This document shows, in pieces, positions 6,768 to 12,127 of a stretch of DNA of 31,652 nt. How positions within the stretch are numbered: position 1 is the first letter of the stretch; each line of letters opens with the position of its first letter. The position numbers and the translations under genes were made by a program. The notes under the pieces are model-generated. The model searched no databases, was not told the origin of the DNA, and worked only from the letters and a program-made list of their open reading frames with translations. The DNA comes from a virus, in the IMG/VR virus record IMGVR_UViG_3300030333_004222, positions 1 to 31,652 of that record; one strand, written 5' to 3'.

Positions 6768-6796
6768 ATACTATTATAATTATTTACTGTTGTCAA
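6768..6796 (-). promoter_or_regulatory. minus-strand promoter P3 (TTGACA-N17-TAGTAT), leaderless start
   Basis: TTGACA (6796-6791) and TAGTAT (6773-6768) lie 17 bp apart. The -10 is followed by 7 bases and then the ATG of the HTH gene, so transcription should begin at or next to the start codon. TATAACTATA, one change from the TATAGCTATA palindrome, overlaps the start point. Confidence 0.8.
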
Positions 6797-6800
6797 CAAT

Positions 6801-7001
6801 TTAGCATTCACCCTCTTCGTTGGGATTGCATTTTTTACTTTTAGCTATATCTTCGTATATTTCATCTAGGATTAACCCTTCTATCCTATCTGTAACTCTC
6901 TCAGGATTGTCTAAGGCTGTATCTAGTAACTCAGATTCAAATACTGGTACTGTTTCAAAATCTTCGGAATCTATAATTTGCATATTTTTGATTATTCCCA
7001 T
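6801..7001 (-). CDS. small acidic hypothetical protein, 66 aa
   Basis: The product (MGIIKNMQIID to NPNEEGEC) is strongly acidic, with EDFETVPVFESELLDTALD and DEIYEDIA stretches and no known motif. AGGAG sits 7 nt before the ATG, with the recurrent AAACACA string between them. Its stop lies 5 nt before the -35 of P3, so P3 transcription starts after it. It belongs to the three-gene unit driven by P4 (7429, 7302, 7001). No function assigned. Confidence 0.6.
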   Translation of the reverse strand: MGIIKNMQIIDSEDFETVPVFESELLDTALDNPERVTDRIEGLILDEIYEDIAKSKKCNPNEEGEC

Positions 7002-7011
7002 TGTGTTTCTC

Positions 7012-7302
7012 CTATTGGTCTTGGCAACTACTAAAAGGAGTGTTGCTAAAAATTCTGTTTTTTGGTTCTAAATTAAATTGTTGTCTTAGTTCAGTTATAA
7101 AGGAACAACTTTCTAAAATGTCGGCTGTAGATGCGTTGTAATAATTCATTAATGCAATTCTTTTTAATTCTACAAACTGTTCTGAAAATCCAAGTTCTGT
7201 ATTGTAAATTTTGTAACTTGGTACATGGTTTTCTTGGATTTCTTGAATAGTAGTTAATGTTTTTATTAAGTTGTTTTGTGCTGTTAATTCGATATTATCC
7301 AT
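7012..7302 (-). CDS. hypothetical helical protein, 96 aa
   Basis: Starting at MDNIELTAQN, the product is predominantly helical with repeated Gln/Leu/Ile spacing (NLIKTLTTIQEIQENH) and a cysteine in SSCQDQ at the end. The ATG at 7302 is chosen over one at 7317 because GGAG lies 9 nt before it, inside the preceding small gene, whose frame overlaps by 8 nt. No family is recognised. Confidence 0.55.
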   Translation of the reverse strand: MDNIELTAQNNLIKTLTTIQEIQENHVPSYKIYNTELGFSEQFVELKRIALMNYYNASTADILESCSFITELRQQFNLEPKNRIFSNTPFSSCQDQ

Positions 7303-7429
7303 TGTCAATAACTCCATAATCTAAAAATAATTTTAATTCTTCTGCTGTAGCTTCTCTGCCCAATTCTTCTTGTAATTCTTCGGATTTGCTTTCTAGCCAA
7401 GAGTCTATGTCGATAATTTCTGTAGCCAT
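7295..7429 (-). CDS. small acidic protein, 44 aa
   Basis: This short gene encodes MATEIIDIDS to LFLDYGVIDNG, a 44-residue acidic helical protein. It has its own GGAG (spacing about 11 nt, with the recurrent AAAAAACACA string between), lies directly downstream of promoter P4, and overlaps the next gene by 8 nt with that gene's ribosome site inside it. These contacts make it a credible gene despite its size. Function unknown. Confidence 0.55.
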   Translation of the reverse strand: MATEIIDIDSWLESKSEELQEELGREATAEELKLFLDYGVIDNG

Positions 7430-7463
7430 TTTGTGTTTTTTCTCCTGTGTTTTATTTGAGTTA

Positions 7464-7492
7464 ATACTATATTATTTGTTGATAATTGTCAA
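7464..7492 (-). promoter_or_regulatory. minus-strand promoter P4 (TTGACA-N17-TAGTAT)
   Basis: TTGACA (7492-7487) and TAGTAT (7469-7464) are 17 bp apart on the minus strand, about 35 bp upstream of the 44-aa gene. It serves the 7429-6801 gene group. Confidence 0.8.
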
Positions 7493-7516
7493 CAAATTAT
7501 TAGCTATTAAATTTAC

Positions 7517-7550
7517 AAAAAAAATAAGCAGTTTTGAATCATGCTTAGGA
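7517..7550 (-). terminator. terminator hairpin A of a three-copy family
   Basis: On the minus strand TAAGCA (7547-7542 read as its complement) and TGCTTA (7530-7525) pair as a 6-bp stem with an 11-nt loop ending AAAC, followed by eight T residues (7524-7517) and preceded by TCC. No gene ends nearby; it closes the non-coding stretch at 7551-7790. Hairpins B (7791-7813) and C (9359-9381) have the same stem length, loop length and loop end. Confidence 0.7.
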
Positions 7551-7790
7551 TTGTTCAAAAAGGAAATTGCATTCGCTGTGTTTCAATTACCAAAACCACG
7601 AAACTGTCGGTCATAGGAGTTCATTGGGTACTTCTAAGGGTTATGCCCTGTTATCAAGAAGTATGGTATGTCCCTTTGTTTATTGTGGCTCTTAATACAA
7701 GATTTCTTTACTTTTCAAAAGTCAACTATTATGTTTTCATACCAACCACAGATAATTTATTTTTACAGACCTCGCAATTAAAATGAAAAA
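7517..7790 (-). ncRNA. candidate structured non-coding RNA between two terminators
   Basis: The stretch between genes at 7430 and 7824 holds no convincing minus-strand gene. On the minus strand it starts after terminator B and ends at terminator A with a U8 tract. Inside, 7626-7674 folds as nested stems: GGG/CCC outside (7626-7628/7672-7674), the 7-bp TACTTCT/AGAAGTA (7629-7635/7657-7663), and AGGG/CCCT around a 5-nt loop (7637-7640/7646-7649). A looser GTTTC/GAAAC pairing lies further 3' on the RNA. A TTGACT hexamer near 7725-7720 could be a -35, but no good -10 follows at 17 bp, so read-through of terminator B is the alternative source. No known RNA family recognised. Confidence 0.4.
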
Positions 7791-7816
7791 TGAGCAGTTT
7801 CAAGTCTTGCTCAGGA
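7781..7816 (-). terminator. terminator hairpin B after the DUF932 gene
   Basis: On the minus strand TGAGCA and TGCTCA (7813-7808 and 7796-7791) form a 6-bp stem with an 11-nt loop, followed by TTTTTCATTTT. It lies 9-12 nt after the stop of the DUF932 gene and is preceded by TCC. Relative to hairpin A, one base pair has changed from U-A/A-U to G-C on both sides, which is compensatory. Confidence 0.75.
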
Positions 7817-7824
7817 CTAGTGTT

Positions 7825-8847
7825 CTATTTAAATAAGCTATTATGGAGAAGAGCTGTCATTGCTCTTTCCCTAACTTTTACCCCCTTACCAAAGAAGTTG
7901 TAATTCATTCTACTGTTTACAATCCTATCGTCTGTTGCTCCAATGGTTTCTGAGTTTCTACCATAACCTTTGTGGTGGGAAGTAAATTCAGTAATTGCAT
8001 TGTAAGCATCCCATTTGGTTTTACCTTTATTGCCGATACCATTAGAAAATAAATCAATCATGGTATCTGCATTTGCTCTAACAGAAGAGGAAGCATACAT
8101 TTCTTGTAATTCGGTTTGGTTCCAATTTTCAAATTTTCTACCTAAAGAATGGTAAGCCAAATACTCCATTTTTTCTGAATCGAATGCTTGGTCAACCAAT
8201 GTGTTAATTTGTTCTTCCAATTGCTTTTGGTATTCAGTTTGTAATTGAAGGACTTCTTTGGCTTGATTTGCTTTTCTGATTACATTTTTTGTATGTCTAG
8301 CGTAAAACCTTTTTAAATCAGTCCTAGAATTTTTTGCCATCTCAAATGTGTTATAGCAAACAACTCGGATATCGCACCATTGCATTGTTAATGCTGAACT
8401 TCCATCATGGCTATTTTTAAGTAGTAAATATGAATCAATATTATCGCCATTATCTAGTTCTATGGATTCATTAAATTTAGCTAATAACCAAATTTTTTTA
8501 CCACCATTCAATGTACCAACCGTATCGTACCTTGCGTCACCATTGCCAACTACAGCATCAAAGAAATCAAAAGTATCTTTGTTTTGGACTGGAGTGTAAG
8601 ATTTACCAACCACCCCTAATACTTCTCCTGTGTCTTTCCTGTAGGTTGCTCTTTTGTTTGGGATTTCTACAGTATTGCCATTGATAGTGGTAGTAATTTC
8701 TGTAGTGTCTACTTCCCAACTCATGTTTGCAGATTCAATAGCTTCTGATGCAGTCATAGCGTCACCTTCAATTTTAACGCCTAGAGTATGCCAAGGGGCT
8801 TTCCCTGTATAAGCCATTCCATCTGTCTTTGTTATTCCTGCGGGCAT
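7825..8847 (-). CDS. DUF932 / TIGR03299 phage-plasmid protein
   Basis: The 340-residue product matches the DUF932 (LGT_TIGR03299) family: near the N-terminus GKAPWHTLGVKI, then a RATYRKDTGEVLGVVGKSYTPVQN block, a KIWLLAKF strand, and the LKNSHDGSSALTM...RVVCYNTF block. The family is common in phages and plasmids, usually single-copy and of unproven function. The length fits complete members. GGAGAT lies about 10 nt before the ATG, with promoter P5 upstream and terminator B downstream, making it a one-gene transcription unit. Strong dedicated signals suggest high early expression. Confidence 0.85.
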   Translation of the reverse strand: MPAGITKTDGMAYTGKAPWHTLGVKIEGDAMTASEAIESANMSWEVDTTEITTTINGNTVEIPNKRATYRKDTGEVLGVVGKSYTPVQNKDTFDFFDAVVGNGDARYDTVGTLNGGKKIWLLAKFNESIELDNGDNIDSYLLLKNSHDGSSALTMQWCDIRVVCYNTFEMAKNSRTDLKRFYARHTKNVIRKANQAKEVLQLQTEYQKQLEEQINTLVDQAFDSEKMEYLAYHSLGRKFENWNQTELQEMYASSSVRANADTMIDLFSNGIGNKGKTKWDAYNAITEFTSHHKGYGRNSETIGATDDRIVNSRMNYNFFGKGVKVRERAMTALLHNSLFK

Positions 8848-8889
8848 ATTATTTATCTCCTTTACTTGTTTATTAATAACCCTATAGTC

Positions 8890-8918
8890 ATACTATACTA
8901 ACTATTTACACTTGTCAA
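8890..8918 (-). promoter_or_regulatory. minus-strand promoter P5 (TTGACA-N17-TAGTAT)
   Basis: TTGACA (8918-8913) and TAGTAT (8895-8890) lie 17 bp apart on the minus strand, about 43 bp upstream of the DUF932 start. TATGACTATA follows the -10, two changes from the TATAGCTATA palindrome of P1 and P6. The rest of 8848-8992 has no gene; a 9-bp inverted repeat (GTTTATAAA/TTTATGAAC) overlaps the stop of the next minus-strand gene upstream. Confidence 0.8.
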
Positions 8919-8992
8919 CAGATTAATTAACTCCAAATAATAAGTTTTATATTTCCTATTTTTGTAATGTAAATCAACTTGTACCTCCGTGT

Positions 8993-9328
8993 TTATAAAG
9001 GCTTTTTATTTATGAACATATCTTTTTGTACTGCAATGATGCTATCTATTTGTTGTTCGCTAAAACCTGAATTTTGTAACCTAGCTTTTAGTACAACATC
9101 TACATCACAGCTATCGCAACATCTTCCATGTTCGCTGACTGGAAAAGGATTATTGCCCCCTTTCCAACCATTAATGTTTGGTTCAATTGGTTCCTCGCAA
9201 ATTACACATTTTAAAAACGATTCTGTAGTCAAGATAATCTCCTCCTTCTTAGGTCTAAAATCCCAAGAATAAACTTTGTTGTTTGGTAATTCAATAATTG
9301 GTTCAATTCCTATGTGATGCTTACTCAT
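8993..9328 (-). CDS. small cysteine-rich zinc-binding protein, 111 aa
   Basis: The product has CVIC at about 41-44 followed by EEPIEPNINGWKGGNNPFPV, an SEHGRCCDSCD motif, and a VVLKARLQNSGFS segment. This CxxC / G-GNN-P-PV / G-CC-xx-C arrangement recurs in small proteins of many phages and suggests a zinc-bound treble-clef or ribbon. The function is not known. GGAG precedes the ATG by 10 nt, and just before it lies the recurrent AAAAAACACAA string and hairpin C. No promoter of the P1-P6 type precedes it, so it may be expressed from the P6 transcript. Confidence 0.65.
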   Translation of the reverse strand: MSKHHIGIEPIIELPNNKVYSWDFRPKKEEIILTTESFLKCVICEEPIEPNINGWKGGNNPFPVSEHGRCCDSCDVDVVLKARLQNSGFSEQQIDSIIAVQKDMFINKKPL

Positions 9329-9358
9329 TTATAATTTCTCCAAATTGTGTTTTTTAAT

Positions 9359-9381
9359 TGAGCAGTTTTTATTCATACTCA
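9359..9381 (-). other. hairpin C of the three-copy family
   Basis: On the minus strand TGAGTA pairs with TGCTCA (right arm 9381-9376, left arm 9364-9359) as a 6-bp stem including one U-G wobble, with an 11-nt loop ending AAAC and TCC on the 5' side, as in hairpins A and B. On the plus strand the same position would be a C-A mismatch, so the minus-strand RNA is the folded one. It has no U tract (ATTAAAAAACAC follows), so it may be an intercistronic mRNA element rather than a terminator. Confidence 0.55.
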
Positions 9382-9390
9382 GGAATATAT

Positions 9391-9708
9391 TTATTTCGAG
9401 TGATGTGCAATAATTTGTTCCTCAGGTTCGATTTTGTCAAGAAATAAATCCCAGTATTGCATATACACTTCTTCGTCCATTTGAGGAGTTCCTGAATGCT
9501 CTGCAAGGTAGTCCTTAATTAAATTAAAAATTGGGGCTATATCCTCAAGTGAAGTGCCATGTATGGTTATTTTATGTTCAGACCTTTTTACAATTTCCTT
9601 AGCTTTTTCTTTGAATAAAATTCTGCCTTTTTCATTTCGCATACCCCTGTGTGCTACAGGTTGGTCAGTTCGTTGGATAACCATAAAGTATTTATTAAAT
9701 ATGTCCAC
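9391..9708 (-). CDS. hypothetical protein, 105 aa (GTG start)
   Basis: I place the start at GTG 9708 (MDIFNKYFMVIQRTDQP) because GGGAG lies 9 nt before it. An in-frame ATG at 9759 would fall inside the GC-rich hairpin at 9746-9764. The product has a basic middle (RNEKGRILFKEKAKEIVKRSEHK) and an acidic end (EEVYMQYWDLFLDKIEPEEQ), with no domain that I recognise. It is between a hairpin upstream and hairpin C downstream in the group transcribed from P6. Confidence 0.6.
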   Translation of the reverse strand: MDIFNKYFMVIQRTDQPVAHRGMRNEKGRILFKEKAKEIVKRSEHKITIHGTSLEDIAPIFNLIKDYLAEHSGTPQMDEEVYMQYWDLFLDKIEPEEQIIAHHSK

Positions 9709-9745
9709 TTTATTAAACTCCCTTTTTATTGTGTTTTTTAAAAGT

Positions 9746-9764
9746 GGGGGGATTTCCACCCCCC
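9746..9764 (-). terminator. GC-rich hairpin, partial terminator
   Basis: GGGGGG (9746-9751) and CCCCCC (9759-9764) pair around a 7-nt loop. On the minus strand it is followed by ACTTTT. It lies about 35 nt downstream of the 9799-10143 gene. The U tract is weak, so some read-through into the 9708 gene is expected, which would need it in the absence of another promoter. Confidence 0.5.
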
Positions 9765-9798
9765 TGTGTGTAAGGGTTTCCAGTTCTAAATTGTGTTT

Positions 9799-10143
9799 TT
9801 AAGCTGTTACCTCCTGTTCAAATCTTTTTTGAGTATTTATTTTTTGTTCATATCTTCTTTTAAGATTGTCTGTAGTTGATACGGCTGTTCTTAAAATAGT
9901 ATCCATTGCTTTTAAGTGTTTGACTTGACCTTTAGCCCTATCAAGATTTTCTTTAAGATTACCTTTGCTGAATTTTCCTGTTCTATTTGGATTGTTCTCA
10001 CCACCAAAAATTTTGTATTCTTTTTTAGCCCAATTTAATCTTCGTAGCCATATGTTAAGTTGTTGATGGTTTTCTTGGTAAGCATCTCGTATTTCAGCGA
10101 TTTCTTTGTTGAAAAATTCTATTGTTGTATCTGTACTATTCAT
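9799..10143 (-). CDS. hypothetical coiled-coil protein, 114 aa
   Basis: The product is almost entirely helical and charged (IEFFNKEIAEIRDAYQENHQ, later NLKENLDRAKGQVKHLKAMD and a basic KRRYEQKINTQKRFEQ end), with a polar break GGENNPNRTGKFSKGN near the middle. This suggests two helices forming a coiled coil, possibly dimeric. No family is recognised. AGGAG lies 6-7 nt before the ATG and promoter P6 about 38 bp upstream, so it is the first minus-strand gene of the divergent region and probably early. Confidence 0.6.
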   Translation of the reverse strand: MNSTDTTIEFFNKEIAEIRDAYQENHQQLNIWLRRLNWAKKEYKIFGGENNPNRTGKFSKGNLKENLDRAKGQVKHLKAMDTILRTAVSTTDNLKRRYEQKINTQKRFEQEVTA

Positions 10144-10181
10144 TTGTAACTCCTATTAATTTGTATTTACCTTATATAGCT

Positions 10182-10210
10182 ATACTATACAAATAGTTTA
10201 CGGCTGTCAA
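10182..10210 (-). promoter_or_regulatory. minus-strand promoter P6 (TTGACA-N17-TAGTAT)
   Basis: TTGACA (10210-10205) and TAGTAT (10187-10182) lie 17 bp apart on the minus strand. The perfect palindrome TATAGCTATA (10175-10184) overlaps the end of the -10 and the start point, as at P1. It is the outermost early promoter of the divergent intergenic region. Confidence 0.8.
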
Positions 10211-10237
10211 TGGTTTATATGAATGTTCAGAAAAATA

Positions 10238-10268
10238 GGAGGAATGAGTTCGGCAGAATGGGAGGAAT
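10238..10268 (+). repeat. GGAGGAAT direct repeats in the divergent intergenic region
   Basis: GGAGGAAT occurs at 10238-10245 and again at 10261-10268, 23 bp apart, about two helical turns. The segment is clearly less AT-rich than the surrounding 10211-10386 region, which otherwise is mostly A/T alternation. It could be a protein-binding site, for example for replication initiation, but this is only a reading of the pattern. Confidence 0.45.
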
Positions 10269-10315
10269 TGATATTAAAGGATTTTATATATTTACTTATA
10301 TATATATTAATTAAT

Positions 10316-10345
10316 AAAGCCAATTTATATAGGTAAATTGGCTTT
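10316..10345. terminator. 12-bp inverted repeat, bidirectional terminator or origin element
   Basis: AAAGCCAATTTA (10316-10327) is a perfect inverted repeat with TAAATTGGCTTT (10334-10345) around TATAGG, and is followed by TTTATATATA on the plus strand. It lies between the divergent P6 promoter and the first gene of the rightward operon, in the most AT-rich part of the window (10265-10386). It may insulate the two transcription units, or be part of a replication origin. Confidence 0.5.
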
Positions 10346-10371
10346 TATATATATAATAATTAGTATTTAGT

Positions 10372-10377
10372 TATACT
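10372..10377 (+). promoter_or_regulatory. probable -10 (TATACT) of the rightward operon
   Basis: TATACT lies 9 bp before the ATG at 10387, so the transcript would be leaderless or nearly so; there is no ribosome-binding site before that ATG. The -35 position is ATATAT, not TTGACA, so the promoter may be weak or need an activator. AGTTATACTATT is shared exactly with the plus-strand reading of P3 at 6765-6776. Confidence 0.45.
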
Positions 10378-10386
10378 ATTGTAAAT

Positions 10387-10791
10387 ATGGTTGATAAAAA
10401 TGTAAATAACAAAATTATTACAATTTCCGTCAAAACAGATGCAAGACTTACTAAGAATGGGTTAAAAAAAACGCATTACAGAATGATTGCAACACTTACA
10501 AAACAACATAGAGACAATGCATATTTATTGGCTAGTGTAGAAAAAGCTAACTCTAAATTAAAAACCCCTTTCAAGAAAGCTGTAATAAAAATTAAGAGTT
10601 ATTGGTGTGGAGTTCGCATGGACTATGATGGATTAGCTTGTTCGGTTGCTCCTGCAATTGATGGCATGGTTGATGCAGAAATTATTCTTGATGATAACCC
10701 TAGTATTGTTCAAGGTTATTACATGGAATATGAGCGTGTAAAAAGCAGGAAAGATGTGCGTGTTGATGTGAGCATAGAAGGTGTGCAATAA
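10387..10791 (+). CDS. RusA-like Holliday junction resolvase
   Basis: The 134-residue product has the late acidic cluster of RusA-family endonucleases: MDYD with Asp79 and Asp81, then Asp92 in APAIDGMVDAEII, and DDNPSIV with Asp102-Asp103. The length and the spacing of about 20 residues between the first pair and the last acidic group fit E. coli RusA. Usual family members have DxDN at the first site; here it is DYDG. RusA-type enzymes cut four-way junctions in recombination and packaging intermediates. It is the first gene of the rightward operon, with a probable leaderless start, and precedes the DNA-modification cassette. Catalysis is inferred. Confidence 0.65.
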   Translation: MVDKNVNNKIITISVKTDARLTKNGLKKTHYRMIATLTKQHRDNAYLLASVEKANSKLKTPFKKAVIKIKSYWCGVRMDYDGLACSVAPAIDGMVDAEIILDDNPSIVQGYYMEYERVKSRKDVRVDVSIEGVQ

Positions 10792-10821
10792 TTTCCGTAT
10801 ATTGAAATATAAGGATATCCC

Positions 10822-11310
10822 ATGAAAATTAAAGATAGGATAAAAGAATTAAGGCGAGTTAAAGGTTCCGATTTATTGCCTAACCCCAAAAATTGGAGGA
10901 CACACCCAGTTCACCAAGAAAATGCTATCCGTTCTGTTTTAGCTGAAATAGGATTTGCTGATGTAGCAATAGCAAGAGAAACAGAAAAAGGTTTAATGTT
11001 AATTGATGGGCACCTGAGAGCAGAGGTCGCTAGTGATACTGAAATCCCTGTGGTTATTGTTGATTTGAATGACGAAGAAGCAGATAAGGTGTTAGCAACT
11101 CTTGACCCAATTTCAACAATGGCAGAAGCTGATTCCGATATATTAGAAAACCTTATTACAGGGGCTGATTTTTCAGAAGATTTGCAAGACTTATTAAATA
11201 GTATTATTGACCGACAGGAAATCCCTGATGCACCTGACTCCTTCGATTCGTTTGATGATGATTTGGAAACTCAATATAAATGCCCAAAGTGTGGCTATGA
11301 GTGGGGATAA
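10822..11310 (+). CDS. ParB-like (N-terminal domain) protein with C-terminal Cys knuckle
   Basis: The 162-residue product opens with a ParB/sulfiredoxin-fold domain: NPKNWRTHP at 21-29, VLAEIGFADVAIAR, and the signature LIDGHLR at 60-66, followed by IPVVIVDLNDEEADKVLATLDP. It lacks the HTH of chromosomal ParB. An acidic linker (PDSFDSFDDD) leads to CPKCGYEW at the end, half of a zinc ribbon. Such proteins are common in phages, often fused or adjacent to DNA methyltransferases, and some are associated with base-modification clusters. It overlaps the next gene by 14 nt. It may locate or regulate modification, or act as a nuclease; no direct evidence separates these. Confidence 0.8.
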   Translation: MKIKDRIKELRRVKGSDLLPNPKNWRTHPVHQENAIRSVLAEIGFADVAIARETEKGLMLIDGHLRAEVASDTEIPVVIVDLNDEEADKVLATLDPISTMAEADSDILENLITGADFSEDLQDLLNSIIDRQEIPDAPDSFDSFDDDLETQYKCPKCGYEWG

Positions 11311-12127
11311 ATGGCAGTTCCGTGAAAAATTACGGAATATTTTAACTGCTGAAATTAATTCCCCCACAGTACATATTGCAACATCAGGTGGTATGGATTC
11401 ATCTGCACTAGTTGTATCTGCTATGGATATAGGGGTAACACCCATAATTACTTCCTTTACCTTAGATGACAGAGAGTCATCAGACTTTACGGCAGGGAAG
11501 AAACTTGCAAAACATTTCGATTTAGAATTTGTTCCAGTCATTATCCCAACAGATAGAGATTTTGTAGTTAAGGCTGTATTGCAGAACATGACTGATTATC
11601 ATTTACGCAAAAAAGCTGACATTGAGTGCCTATATCCAATTATATACATGATTAATTATATCCATGGACTTGGTGCTACAGATTTGATGATGGGGCATGG
11701 GGCAGATGGGCATTTTTGTTTATCTAAAAAAGGAATGATTCATTTCCGACATAATATTGAAAGCCTACAAAAATACAGGAAGGAACATTATACTCAAGGT
11801 CCATTAGGGCAAAGAAAAATTTACTATAAAATTTGCGAAAATCTTAACATTAAATATCATGACCCTTATTGGAATAAAATTATTTACGACACATTTTTTA
11901 ATTCTTCATGGGAAGAACTAAATAAACCTCGACAGAAAGAGCCTCTGCGTTCAGCATTTCCTGAACTTAATGCTTTAAAAGTTAAAAACCACAGTAATTT
12001 ACAACTTGGCGATTCAGGTATTGCCGAACTTGTTGGTAAAACTATGCAAGCTAAATTTGCGCCTAATAGTAAATCGCCAATATCTGCATATAACACAGTA
12101 GTTAGGAGAGGTCTTGTTGAAGCCTGA
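11297..12127 (+). CDS. asparagine-synthetase-like PP-loop amidotransferase without glutaminase domain
   Basis: Starting at MSGDKWQFRE, the 276-residue product has the pyrophosphatase loop TSGGMDSSAL (PP-loop at 30-36), then SFTLDDRESSDFTAGKKLAKH, MGHGADGHF at 132-140, and KEPLR at 214-218. These correspond in order to the synthetase domain of AsnB (SGG-DSS, GxGADE-F, K-PLR). The N-terminal Cys-nucleophile glutaminase of AsnB is absent. Enzymes of this group adenylate a carboxylate and replace AMP with an amine, usually ammonia. Between a ParB-like protein and a C5 DNA methyltransferase, the likely target is a carboxyl group on DNA. TTG or other upstream starts (frame opens at 11207) are less likely, as they extend far into the ParB gene. 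Confidence 0.75.
   Translation: MSGDKWQFREKLRNILTAEINSPTVHIATSGGMDSSALVVSAMDIGVTPIITSFTLDDRESSDFTAGKKLAKHFDLEFVPVIIPTDRDFVVKAVLQNMTDYHLRKKADIECLYPIIYMINYIHGLGATDLMMGHGADGHFCLSKKGMIHFRHNIESLQKYRKEHYTQGPLGQRKIYYKICENLNIKYHDPYWNKIIYDTFFNSSWEELNKPRQKEPLRSAFPELNALKVKNHSNLQLGDSGIAELVGKTMQAKFAPNSKSPISAYNTVVRRGLVEA

Noticed and set aside
7626-7674. Nested stems as a possible tRNA
   Set aside because: No anticodon arm of 5+7 arrangement, no T-loop (TTCGA/TTCAA) in position and no acceptor of 7 bp; it does not fold as a tRNA.
7541-7786. Plus-strand frame of 81 codons with CIRC near the start
   Set aside because: It has no ribosome site, would be a lone plus-strand gene in a minus-strand block, and its composition (many Val, Tyr, Phe, no domain) looks accidental. 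The stems at 7626-7674 explain the region better.
10244-10336. 30-codon plus-strand frame MSSAEWEELI... after AGGAGG
   Set aside because: The AGGAGG is only 1 nt from the ATG, too close for initiation, and the frame runs into the 12-bp inverted repeat. Kept as repeats only.
11194-11589. Minus-strand frame of 131 codons across the ParB and AsnB-like genes
   Set aside because: Crosses two well-supported genes in the opposite strand and has no domain.
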